Origin: Chitinivibrionales bacterium
GTDB lineage: Bacteria > Fibrobacterota > Chitinivibrionia > Chitinivibrionales > WJMI01
Length of the DNA: 5,465 bases
NCBI GenBank assembly: GCA_014729595.1
Contig: WJJU01000227.1
Location: 1 to 5,465 of the forward strand
Direction: 5' to 3'
The notes beneath the pieces are model-generated. The model had not been told where the DNA came from, did not search any database, and saw nothing but the letters and a program-made list of their open reading frames with translations. The number at the start of each line of letters is the position of its first letter. Within the stretch, counting starts at the first letter, position 1. A program made the position numbers and the translations under genes. Below are positions 1-5,389 of this stretch, in pieces.

Positions 1-578
1 ACCCTCTGCATCGCCGACGGTAACATCCCACCGTTTGTATCGCACAGAATCACGCAGTCCGCCCCCGCCTCAAAAGCCACTTTCACCGTCTCGAGCGCGT
101 AATCGGCATTACGGACGTACCCGTCGAAAAAGTGTTCGGCGTCAAAGAACACTTCATCCATGTTTCGCTTGAGATACGCAACGGTCTCCGCGATCATATC
201 TAGATTTTCGGAGAGCGAAGTCCGTATGACTTTTGTAACATGCAAATCCCATGATTTGCCGAATATAGTAGCAACCGGCGCGCCGCCGGCAACGAGTGCT
301 TTCACGAAAGGATCATCCTCGCAACGCACCCCTTTGCGCCGTGTGCTGCCGAACGCCGCAATCTTTGCCGCAAGACGGCGTCTTGCGATTCGACGGTAGA
401 ACTCGGAATCGACGTCGTTCTTTGGATTTGGCCAACCGCCCTCGATGTACGGGATTCCCAAATCGGCCAGGCGTTCGGCAATCATCAGCTTGTCGGTAAG
501 TGACAATCCGACACCAATAGCCTGATTACCATCCCGCAGAGTAGTATCATAGACGGTTATTTGCTTAGTATCATTCAT
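1..578 (-). CDS. cimA: (R)-citramalate synthase CimA, N-terminal part, cut by the window edge
   Basis: Condenses pyruvate with acetyl-CoA to (R)-citramalate, the first step of the threonine-independent route to 2-oxobutyrate and isoleucine; cytosolic. The ATG at 578 opens a frame that continues past the left edge (192 codons seen of roughly 520-540 usual for the family), so the C-terminal regulatory domain is missing from view. Visible family marks are YDTTLRDGNQ at residues 10-19 (catalytic Arg15, metal ligand Asp16), YIEGGWPNPK at 44-53, AAFGSTRR at 74-81, FGKSWDLHV at 106-114, DAEHFFDGY at 146-154 and LCDTNGG at 178-184. The EGGWP, FGSTRR and EHFFDGY motifs separate CimA from LeuA and homocitrate synthase. 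The usual DGTQ is DGNQ here. It lies 105 nt downstream of leuB with the same orientation; a weak purine-rich GGAAAAGAG precedes the start. Identity is very likely. Confidence 0.93.
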   Translation of the reverse strand, partial: MNDTKQITVYDTTLRDGNQAIGVGLSLTDKLMIAERLADLGIPYIEGGWPNPKNDVDSEFYRRIARRRLAAKIAAFGSTRRKGVRCEDDPFVKALVAGGAPVATIFGKSWDLHVTKVIRTSLSENLDMIAETVAYLKRNMDEVFFDAEHFFDGYVRNADYALETVKVAFEAGADCVILCDTNGGMLPSAMQR

Positions 579-630
579 ACCGCACTCTTTTCCGAACCTG
601 ACCCGGCGCGCGGCGGGGTCGGCACTACAG

Positions 631-660
631 GCGTCGGATCAGACGGCTTGTATCCGACGC
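631..660 (-). other. Perfect 9-bp inverted repeat between leuB and cimA
   Basis: Arms GCGTCGGAT (631-639) and ATCCGACGC (652-660) are exact reverse complements around a 12-nt loop. The element begins 24 nt after the leuB stop and ends about 50 nt before the cimA start. On the transcribed strand it is followed by CTGTAGTGCC, not a U run, so it is not a standard intrinsic terminator. A second, weaker GC-rich stem (GACCC at 600-604 with GGGTC at 616-620) lies between it and cimA. It may act as an mRNA stability or attenuating hairpin that sets cimA expression relative to leuB; that role is inference. Confidence 0.5.
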
Positions 661-683
661 TCATATTATACATGCATGGGTTG

Positions 684-1745
684 TTAGATCAGCGATGCAA
701 TAAGGTCTCCGACCTCGGTCGTGCCCATTCCCATCCGGCCCGCGCCCATATCCTTTATCTTGCCCGATGCAAGAGCATCGTGAACCGCCTTATCCACCGC
801 GGCGGCGGCGTTATCTTCGCCGATCGTCTCGAGCAACATAGCGCCGGCACAGATGCATGCAATCGGATTAATCACATTCTTGCCGGTATACTTAGGCGCG
901 CTTCCCCCAATAGGCTCGAACATCGATACTCCTTCGGGATTGATGTTTCCGCCGGCGGCAACGCCCATACCACCCTGCACCATGGCGCCCAGATCGGTAA
1001 TAATGTCACCGAATAGATTCGACGTCACGATTACGTCATAGAATTCAGGTGATTTCACCATCCACATCGTGCAGGCATCCACATGGTTATAATCACGCTT
1101 TATGTCCGGGTACTCCGTCGTACCCATTTCTTCGTGGACCCGCACCCATAGATCGCCGACATGAGTCAATACATTGCATTTGTGGACCAAAGTCAGCATG
1201 TTCTTTTTATTTCGTTTTTTCGCATACTCATAGGCGTAACGAACGCAGCGCTCCACAACCGGGCGCGTGTATGCCATTACCTGGGTGGCGATTTCGCCCC
1301 GCGTTCCCACCATAGCCGCGCCGCCCATGCCCGTATAGATGCCGCCCGTGTTCTCGCGTACTACGACAAAATCGACATCTTCCGGGCCTTTGTCCTTGAC
1401 AGGCGTATAAACATTGGGATACAGCTTTACCGGTCGGAGATTGATATATTGATCGAGAGCAAAGCGGATCTTGAGCAGTATCCCCAATTCCAGAATGCCC
1501 GGCTTGACTTCGGGATGCCCAATAGCGCCCAAGTATATCGCATCGAACGTTTTGAGTTCCTCGAGCACACTGTCGGGGCAGGTTTCGCCCGTACGAAGAT
1601 ACCGCTCGCCGCCCAGGTCGTAATCCTGGTATTCCAGCTTAAACCCATGCTTTCGCGCCGCGGCATCGATTACCTTGACACCTTCGCGCAAAACTTCCGG
1701 CCCCGTTCCGTCTCCCCCCAGCATTGCGATGCGATACGATTTCAT
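684..1745 (-). CDS. leuB: 3-isopropylmalate dehydrogenase LeuB
   Basis: Oxidatively decarboxylates 3-isopropylmalate to 2-oxoisocaproate for leucine; LeuB enzymes also handle 3-methylmalate made through CimA. Length 353 residues, normal for the family. Visible marks: GGDGTGPEV at 10-18, LLKIRFALDQYINLRP at 90-105 (substrate-binding Arg94 and Arg104), VVRENTGGIYTG at 128-139 (Arg130, Tyr137), catalytic Lys189 in VHKCNVL, Asp223 in HVDACTMW, and NLFGDIITDLGAM at 243-255 (metal ligands Asp247, Asp251). At 280-288 the coenzyme loop reads GGSAPKYTG rather than HGSAPDIAG; Lys285-Tyr286 sit where NADP-isocitrate dehydrogenases have their NADP-binding pair. I chose the ATG at 1745 because the conserved fold begins there and AAAGGAAAGAG precedes it; in-frame ATGs at 1829 and 1781 would add 28 or 12 residues without family support. 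A tartrate or homoisocitrate dehydrogenase is possible on sequence alone, but the context favours LeuB. Confidence 0.93.
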   Translation of the reverse strand: MKSYRIAMLGGDGTGPEVLREGVKVIDAAARKHGFKLEYQDYDLGGERYLRTGETCPDSVLEELKTFDAIYLGAIGHPEVKPGILELGILLKIRFALDQYINLRPVKLYPNVYTPVKDKGPEDVDFVVVRENTGGIYTGMGGAAMVGTRGEIATQVMAYTRPVVERCVRYAYEYAKKRNKKNMLTLVHKCNVLTHVGDLWVRVHEEMGTTEYPDIKRDYNHVDACTMWMVKSPEFYDVIVTSNLFGDIITDLGAMVQGGMGVAAGGNINPEGVSMFEPIGGSAPKYTGKNVINPIACICAGAMLLETIGEDNAAAAVDKAVHDALASGKIKDMGAGRMGMGTTEVGDLIASLI

Positions 1746-1868
1746 GTCCGCTCTTTCCTTTCGTATAGGATCTTTTGCCATGCTCTCACCAAAACCCCGG
1801 TGACTGTTTCCGGCATTTTTTGAGTGCATCTCTTTTCGTATGCAAGCGCCGGTTTAGCCAACCGTCCT
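1746..1868 (-). other. 123-nt gap between the hydrolase and leuB
   Basis: This is the only sizeable gap in the operon before the leuB/cimA junction. On the transcribed strand it holds a possible imperfect stem: outer arms CCGGC/GCCGG (1848-1852 with 1810-1814) enclosing inner arms TGCAT/ATGCA (1840-1844 with 1825-1829). The sequence ATACGAAA-GAG occurs twice, once before the ATG at 1829 and once as the leuB ribosome binding site. No U-tract terminator and no convincing -35/-10 pair is visible. The frame stays open through the region because it is in phase with leuB. Confidence 0.3.
1751..1761 (-). promoter_or_regulatory. Ribosome binding site that decides the leuB start
   Basis: The transcribed strand reads AAAGGAAAGAG followed by CGGAC and the ATG at 1745. 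The AAGGA core is 10 nt from the start and the GAG is 5 nt away. The upstream in-frame ATG at 1829 has GAAAAGAG butted directly against it, with no usable spacing, which supports the shorter LeuB. Confidence 0.6.
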
Positions 1869-2450
1869 TTATTCACGATTCTCTCCGGCGGGCGGTTCCT
1901 TTACCAACCGCTGTATCTCTTTGAATTCCGCCGTGCCCGCGCGCTCCGCAAGTTCGAACAAACACATTTCGGTGGTTGTGATAATCGCTCCCGCACGCTC
2001 CATTTTTCTAAGTGCGATTTGATGATCGAACGCTTTGCGGGAACCTACCGCGTCGGCCGGGACATGTACTTTTATGCCTTGATTGAGCAACCCGAGTACT
2101 GTCTGATTAACGCATACATGAGTTTCGATGCCGCACACAACGACCGTTTCGAGTGCCTGCTCGGAAAGCCGGCGCATGAACGCCTCTTCGAGCGTACAGG
2201 AGATAGTCATTTTTTCGATCGCCTGAATAGCTCCGAGACCGGCGCGCACCGGTTCAACCGTCCTTCCCAATCCTTTCGGGTACTGTTCGGTCACCATTAT
2301 CGGCGTTGCAAACACCCGGAATCCGCGAATCAGACGCACCGCATTCGCCGCAACCGTCCCGAATTCGGCGATAACTCCAGCAAACCGTTCCTGAATATCA
2401 ATGACCACCAACCCAGCGCCCCGGGGCGACAGGCAATCGGGATGAATCAT
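1869..2450 (-). CDS. Isochorismatase-family cysteine hydrolase (YcaC/ISOC-like)
   Basis: A 193-residue protein of the isochorismatase/nicotinamidase superfamily, which uses a Cys-Asp-Lys triad to hydrolyse amide, ureido or enol-ether bonds. The triad is visible as Asp18 in LVVIDIQERF, Lys80 in IEKMTISC and Cys113 in CGIETHVCVNQT. EQYPKGLG at 55-62 is typical of the YcaC/ISOC1-2 branch, whose physiological substrates are mostly unknown. No signal peptide is seen, so it is probably cytosolic. Its ATG overlaps the leuA stop (ATGA at 2447-2450) and its GGAGG ribosome binding site lies inside leuA, so it is translated with leuA. It has no standard role in leucine synthesis. Family call is secure; substrate is unknown. 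Nicotinamidase is less likely because the metal-binding Asp-x-His-x-x-His cluster of that enzyme is not evident. Confidence 0.9.
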   Translation of the reverse strand: MIHPDCLSPRGAGLVVIDIQERFAGVIAEFGTVAANAVRLIRGFRVFATPIMVTEQYPKGLGRTVEPVRAGLGAIQAIEKMTISCTLEEAFMRRLSEQALETVVVCGIETHVCVNQTVLGLLNQGIKVHVPADAVGSRKAFDHQIALRKMERAGAIITTTEMCLFELAERAGTAEFKEIQRLVKEPPAGENRE

Positions 2451-4108
2451 TTTGACTTCCTCCGTCGCACCTTTTTTTTGCGGCCGTTTGACGTGCGCCC
2501 AAAGCGGCGCATGCGGGTTATCTTGTTTACGATATCCATATATGCCATCGCCGACGCCTCGACAATATCGGTGCTCGCTCCGCTTCCGGTGAACAGACTC
2601 CCGTCGGCCTCGGCGACTATTTTGACGCGACCCAGCGCTTCACGACCTTGGGTTATTGCATCGAGATGATAGTCCTGAACGGAAATGTCGTATCCGACAA
2701 TTCTATCAATCGCCTTAGTCGCCGCATCCACGGCCCCGTCCCCGACCGCAGCCTCTTCATACGTTTCACCGGCGGCGCTTATGCGCGCCGTGGCGGTCGG
2801 AACGGTGTTGGTACCGGTCGATACGTTGAGATATTCCAAAACATAGATATCTTCCAGATCACCGGCACTCTGCGCTTCCATCAGCACGATCAGATCGTCG
2901 TCGTACACCGTTCCTTTTTTATCGGCCAACTCTATGAATCGCTCATAAAAGGATTCCATGTCAATCTCGGCTTCGCTATACCCCAATGACAATAGCCTCG
3001 ATTTCACCATGTGTCCGCCCGAACGGCTGGTCAAGTTCATCCGGTGTTCTTTAAGTCCTACGAGCCGCGGGGAAATAATTTCGTAGGTTTTTTTGGCTTT
3101 CAGCATCCCGTCCTGATGAATGCCCGAAGAATGAGCGAAAGCATTGCTGCCGACAATCGCCTTGTTGGGTTGCACCGGTACGCCGCAAATATCTCTGACA
3201 AGGCGGCTGGTACGCATAATTTCGCGGGTGTTCACACCGGTACGAACCTTCATGAAATCCCGCCGCACCTTGATCGCCATCACCACTTCCTCAAGCGCGG
3301 CGTTGCCGGCTCGTTCGCCCAAGCCGTTGACCGCACACTCGATTTGTCGCGCACCGTGGCGGACCGCGGTCAAGGAGTTTGCGGTGGCCATTCCCAAATC
3401 ATTATGGCAGTGCACCGAGATCACAGCCTTATCGATATTGGGGACACGATTAAAGAGCGTATCGATAATTTCGACAAATCCCTCTGGAAGGGTATAGCCG
3501 ACCGTATCGGGAATATTTATGGTCGACGCTCCGGCATCGATTGCAGTTTCCACAATGCGACACAGAAAATCCAATCCCGTACGCCCCGCGTCTTCCGGCG
3601 AAAACTCTACATCACCGCAATACTTTCGCGCCAGCTTCACACAGCTCTTCGCCATGTTCAGAATCTCTTCTTCGGACTTGCGCAGTTTTTTCTCCGCATG
3701 TATGGCGGAAGTACCGATAAATGTATGAATGCGGGAGCGCTTGGCGTCTTTAAGCGCCTTGGAGCACGCCACAATATCCTTTTCGACCGTTCGCGCCAAG
3801 CCGCAAATCACCGGTCCCTCTATGCGGCCTATTTCGCGAACCGCTTCAAAATCCGCCGGAGACGAAACAGGGAATCCTGCCTCGATGACATCGACTTCGA
3901 GCTTGGCCAATTGCCGGGCTATGCGAACTTTTTGTTCGACGGAAAGACTGGTGGGTAATGACTGCTCACCGTCCCGCAATGTTGTGTCGAAAATAAAGAC
4001 CTTGCCTTCCACGAGTATCCTTTCCGGCGGATAGTCGGCTACGATCGGTGAAATGAATTCTTCAAACTCATCCCCAACCTTGCCGACTATCCATTTTCCG
4101 TCCTCCAT
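2447..4108 (-). CDS. leuA: 2-isopropylmalate synthase LeuA
   Basis: Condenses 2-oxoisovalerate with acetyl-CoA to 2-isopropylmalate, the committed leucine step; cytosolic. From the ATG at 4108 it has 553 residues. In that numbering: FDTTLRDGEQ at 40-49 (Arg45, metal ligand Asp46), IEAGFPVSSP at 75-84, VEFSPEDAGRT at 167-177, INIPDTVGYT at 198-207, SVHCHNDLG at 231-239 (metal His233, His235), NGLGERAGNA at 261-270, AFAHSSGIHQDG at 323-334, and NLTSRSGG at 358-365, as in E. coli LeuA. The C-terminal third is the LeuA regulatory (dimer) domain, so leucine feedback inhibition is expected. It ends in a basic tail, GRKKKVRRRKSK. The start is uncertain: a TTG at 4138 overlaps the ilvC stop, the ATG at 4108 has no clear Shine-Dalgarno, and a GTG at 4012 has a good one and gives a 521-residue enzyme beginning close to the usual N-terminus. 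The stretch 4013-4108 reads like coding sequence, so I keep the ATG. Confidence 0.95.
   Translation of the reverse strand: MEDGKWIVGKVGDEFEEFISPIVADYPPERILVEGKVFIFDTTLRDGEQSLPTSLSVEQKVRIARQLAKLEVDVIEAGFPVSSPADFEAVREIGRIEGPVICGLARTVEKDIVACSKALKDAKRSRIHTFIGTSAIHAEKKLRKSEEEILNMAKSCVKLARKYCGDVEFSPEDAGRTGLDFLCRIVETAIDAGASTINIPDTVGYTLPEGFVEIIDTLFNRVPNIDKAVISVHCHNDLGMATANSLTAVRHGARQIECAVNGLGERAGNAALEEVVMAIKVRRDFMKVRTGVNTREIMRTSRLVRDICGVPVQPNKAIVGSNAFAHSSGIHQDGMLKAKKTYEIISPRLVGLKEHRMNLTSRSGGHMVKSRLLSLGYSEAEIDMESFYERFIELADKKGTVYDDDLIVLMEAQSAGDLEDIYVLEYLNVSTGTNTVPTATARISAAGETYEEAAVGDGAVDAATKAIDRIVGYDISVQDYHLDAITQGREALGRVKIVAEADGSLFTGSGASTDIVEASAMAYMDIVNKITRMRRFGRTSNGRKKKVRRRKSK
2457..2463 (-). promoter_or_regulatory. 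Strong ribosome binding site for the hydrolase inside leuA
   Basis: GGAGGAA on the transcribed strand, with the GGAGG core 8 nt before the ATG at 2450. It is made by the CGG-AGG-AAG codons of the basic LeuA tail (RRRKSK). This near-consensus site plus the ATGA overlap implies efficient coupled translation of the two genes. Confidence 0.75.
4018..4023 (-). promoter_or_regulatory. Shine-Dalgarno before the alternative GTG start of leuA
   Basis: AAAGGA on the transcribed strand lies 5 nt before an in-frame GTG at 4012. That start would give MEGKVFIFDTTLRDGEQ, nearly the same N-terminal length as E. coli LeuA. It is the best-placed ribosome binding site of the three candidate starts, but it could be chance within the coding sequence. 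Confidence 0.4.
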
Positions 4109-4130
4109 TGTCGCGGATATCCCGCGACAA
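4108..4130 (-). other. 9-bp perfect hairpin across the leuA ATG at the ilvC/leuA junction
   Basis: Arms TTGTCGCGG and CCGCGACAA (4122-4130 and 4108-4116) are exact complements with a 5-nt loop, GATAT on the transcribed strand. The 5' arm begins 4 nt after the ilvC TGA (4135-4137) and the last base of the 3' arm is the A of the leuA ATG. No U tract follows, so it is not a terminator. The placement suggests a start-site sequestering hairpin that a ribosome terminating on ilvC would open. Confidence 0.6.
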
Positions 4131-4134
4131 GAAC

Positions 4135-5235
4135 TCAACTACCTTTTCTTCCCGCCACGCCTTTTGTCGCCTTGGTAATTTCCTTGGCTTTTGTCTTTGG
4201 ACGCAGTGACCGTGCAGCCTTGCCGGCCTCCCACATCTCCGAACCGCCGATAGCGGCAAGTTCCTTGTTGAGCCGCTCCTGGTAACCCTTGCGCCCGCAC
4301 ATCGAGAGCACACGACGCGTTTCGGCGCCGGTCTTGACTCTCTTGTAAAGATCACGGAATACCGGGAGCGTCGCTTTCTTAAACTTGGGTCTCCAGTCGA
4401 GCGCGCCTCTCTGGGCGGTCGCCGAACAATTCGCATACATCCAGTCCATCCCGTTTTCATCCACAAGCCGGATAAGACTTTGAGTAAGCTCCTCAACGGT
4501 CTCGTTGAATGCCTCTGAAGGTGAATGCCCGTTCGCCCGCAGCACGTCGTACTGAGCTTCCATCACACCGGCCAACGCTCCCATAAGGATACCGCGCTCT
4601 CCGGTCAGATCGCTGCAGACTTCTTTTTCGAACGTAGTCGGGAACAGATAGCCGGAGCCGATGGCGATCCCGATCGCCAAACAACGCTCCTCGGCCCTAC
4701 CGGTGGCGTCTTGCTCGACGGCATAGCTTGAGTTGATCCCGGCGCCCGACAGAAAATTGCGGCGCACGGACGTCCCACTTCCTTTGGGTGCAACCAAAAT
4801 CACATCGACGTCTTCCGGCGGAATCACTTTCGTCTGGTCTTTGTATACGATCGAAAAGCCGTGAGAAAAATACAGCGCATCGCCTGGATTGAGATGCTTT
4901 TTAACGGTGGGCCAGATCGACCGCTGGGCCGCGTCGGAGACCAACATTTGAATAATCGTTCCCTGCTCAACCGCTTCATCGATATCGAACAGCGTTTCCC
5001 CCGGCACCCAGCCGTCCTTGCGTGCTCGGTTCCAGTCTTTTTTGAACTGTTTTGACTGGCCGATAATGACGTTTACGCCGTTTTCTCTCATGTTGAGCGC
5101 TTGCGCGGGTCCCTGCACGCCGTAGCCGATCACCGCCACAACCTCTTTTTTAAGAGCCTTACGAGCTTTCGCAAGCGAAAACTCCTTGCGCGTAACGACA
5201 TCCTCCTTAACTCCTCCGAAATCGATGACAGCCAT
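4135..5235 (-). CDS. ilvC: Ketol-acid reductoisomerase IlvC, yeast Ilv5-like type
   Basis: Isomerises and reduces 2-acetolactate and 2-aceto-2-hydroxybutyrate to the dihydroxy acids of the valine, leucine and isoleucine pathways, using NAD(P)H and Mg2+. The protein has 366 residues, longer than short class I enzymes (about 330-340) and much shorter than E. coli IlvC (about 490). Visible: Rossmann motif IGYGVQG at 36-42, FSHGFSIV at 123-130 (His125), LVAPKGSG at 147-154 (Lys151), CSDLTGERGIL at 207-217 (metal ligands Asp209, Glu213), GHSPSEAFNETVEE at 236-249 (Glu245, Glu249) and CSATAQRGALDW at 270-281. GINSSYAV, QYDVLRANGHSPSEAFNETVEE and LRP near the end closely match yeast Ilv5. The coenzyme-specificity loop reads GQSKQFKKDW at 59-68 where yeast has GVRKDGASW. 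The last 20 residues are a lysine-rich tail. The start is backed by AAAGGAG 8 nt upstream. Confidence 0.96.
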   Translation of the reverse strand: MAVIDFGGVKEDVVTRKEFSLAKARKALKKEVVAVIGYGVQGPAQALNMRENGVNVIIGQSKQFKKDWNRARKDGWVPGETLFDIDEAVEQGTIIQMLVSDAAQRSIWPTVKKHLNPGDALYFSHGFSIVYKDQTKVIPPEDVDVILVAPKGSGTSVRRNFLSGAGINSSYAVEQDATGRAEERCLAIGIAIGSGYLFPTTFEKEVCSDLTGERGILMGALAGVMEAQYDVLRANGHSPSEAFNETVEELTQSLIRLVDENGMDWMYANCSATAQRGALDWRPKFKKATLPVFRDLYKRVKTGAETRRVLSMCGRKGYQERLNKELAAIGGSEMWEAGKAARSLRPKTKAKEITKATKGVAGRKGS

Positions 5236-5243
5236 ACTTGGTG

Positions 5244-5250
5244 CTCCTTT
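5244..5250 (-). promoter_or_regulatory. Ribosome binding site of ilvC
   Basis: AAAGGAG on the transcribed strand, 8 nt before the ATG at 5235, is near consensus and fixes the start. An AT-rich stretch (about 5251-5276) lies just upstream, in contrast with the GC-rich, hairpin-prone leader before it, and would leave the site unstructured. Confidence 0.8.
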
Positions 5251-5284
5251 AGATTGAAAATGTAAATATTGTTTGCATCATTCC

Positions 5285-5294
5285 GGACCGGTCC
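5285..5294. repeat. 10-bp palindrome in the ilvC leader
   Basis: GGACCGGTCC is self-complementary. On the transcribed strand it can also pair as GGCCGG with CCGGUC around a GGGGA loop (5286-5302), giving a 6-bp stem with one G-U pair about 50 nt before the ilvC ATG. No U tract follows. It could be an operator or leader hairpin; function is unknown. Confidence 0.3.
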
Positions 5295-5344
5295 CCCCGG
5301 CCAATCGGCGCCCCATGGAAAGTGCCTCAAAAACAAGGTTCGTC

Positions 5345-5373
5345 ACACTTACCGGATGCCGCGCTACACTTAC
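5345..5373 (-). repeat. Two direct copies of GTAAGTGT spaced 21 bp
   Basis: The 8-mer GTAAGTGT occurs on the transcribed strand at 5366-5373 and 5345-5352, start to start 21 bp, two turns of B-DNA. The copies are followed by the similar AGCG and GACG. Phased direct repeats of this size upstream of a biosynthetic operon can be binding sites for a regulator. The same bases also form codons of the small cysteine-rich frame at 5327-5380, so either explanation could hold. Confidence 0.35.
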
Positions 5374-5389
5374 ATTGCATCGATCCGCC

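Noticed and set aside
1746..1829. LeuB beginning at the ATG at 1829 (381 residues)
   Set aside because: The extra 28 residues do not match the family, and the well-placed ribosome binding site belongs to the ATG at 1745.
1161..2669. Long plus-strand open frames (1161-1823 and 1824-2669) opposite leuB, the hydrolase and the end of leuA
   Set aside because: They cross gene boundaries, read as low-quality protein rich in His, Arg and Ser, and are explained by the minus-strand genes.
3011..3958. A 315-codon open frame on the plus strand opposite leuA
   Set aside because: The translation shows no recognisable domain, it lies wholly inside a clear leuA, and such antisense frames arise from codon bias of the real gene.
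4108..4130. Intrinsic terminator between ilvC and leuA
   Set aside because: The stem is followed directly by leuA codons and no U tract, and the genes are contiguous in one operon.
5283..5302. T-box-like antiterminator motif (GGGGGGACCGG against AGGGUGGNACCGCG) in the ilvC leader
   Set aside because: Only a partial match with the key U missing. I see no specifier-loop stem and no terminator with U tract, and the GC-rich palindrome explains it as well.
5246..5316. Branched-chain leader peptide controlling ilvC by attenuation
   Set aside because: The short frames here (MGRRLAGGTGPE and MMQTIFTFSI) contain few Leu/Val/Ile codons and there is no terminator with a U run.
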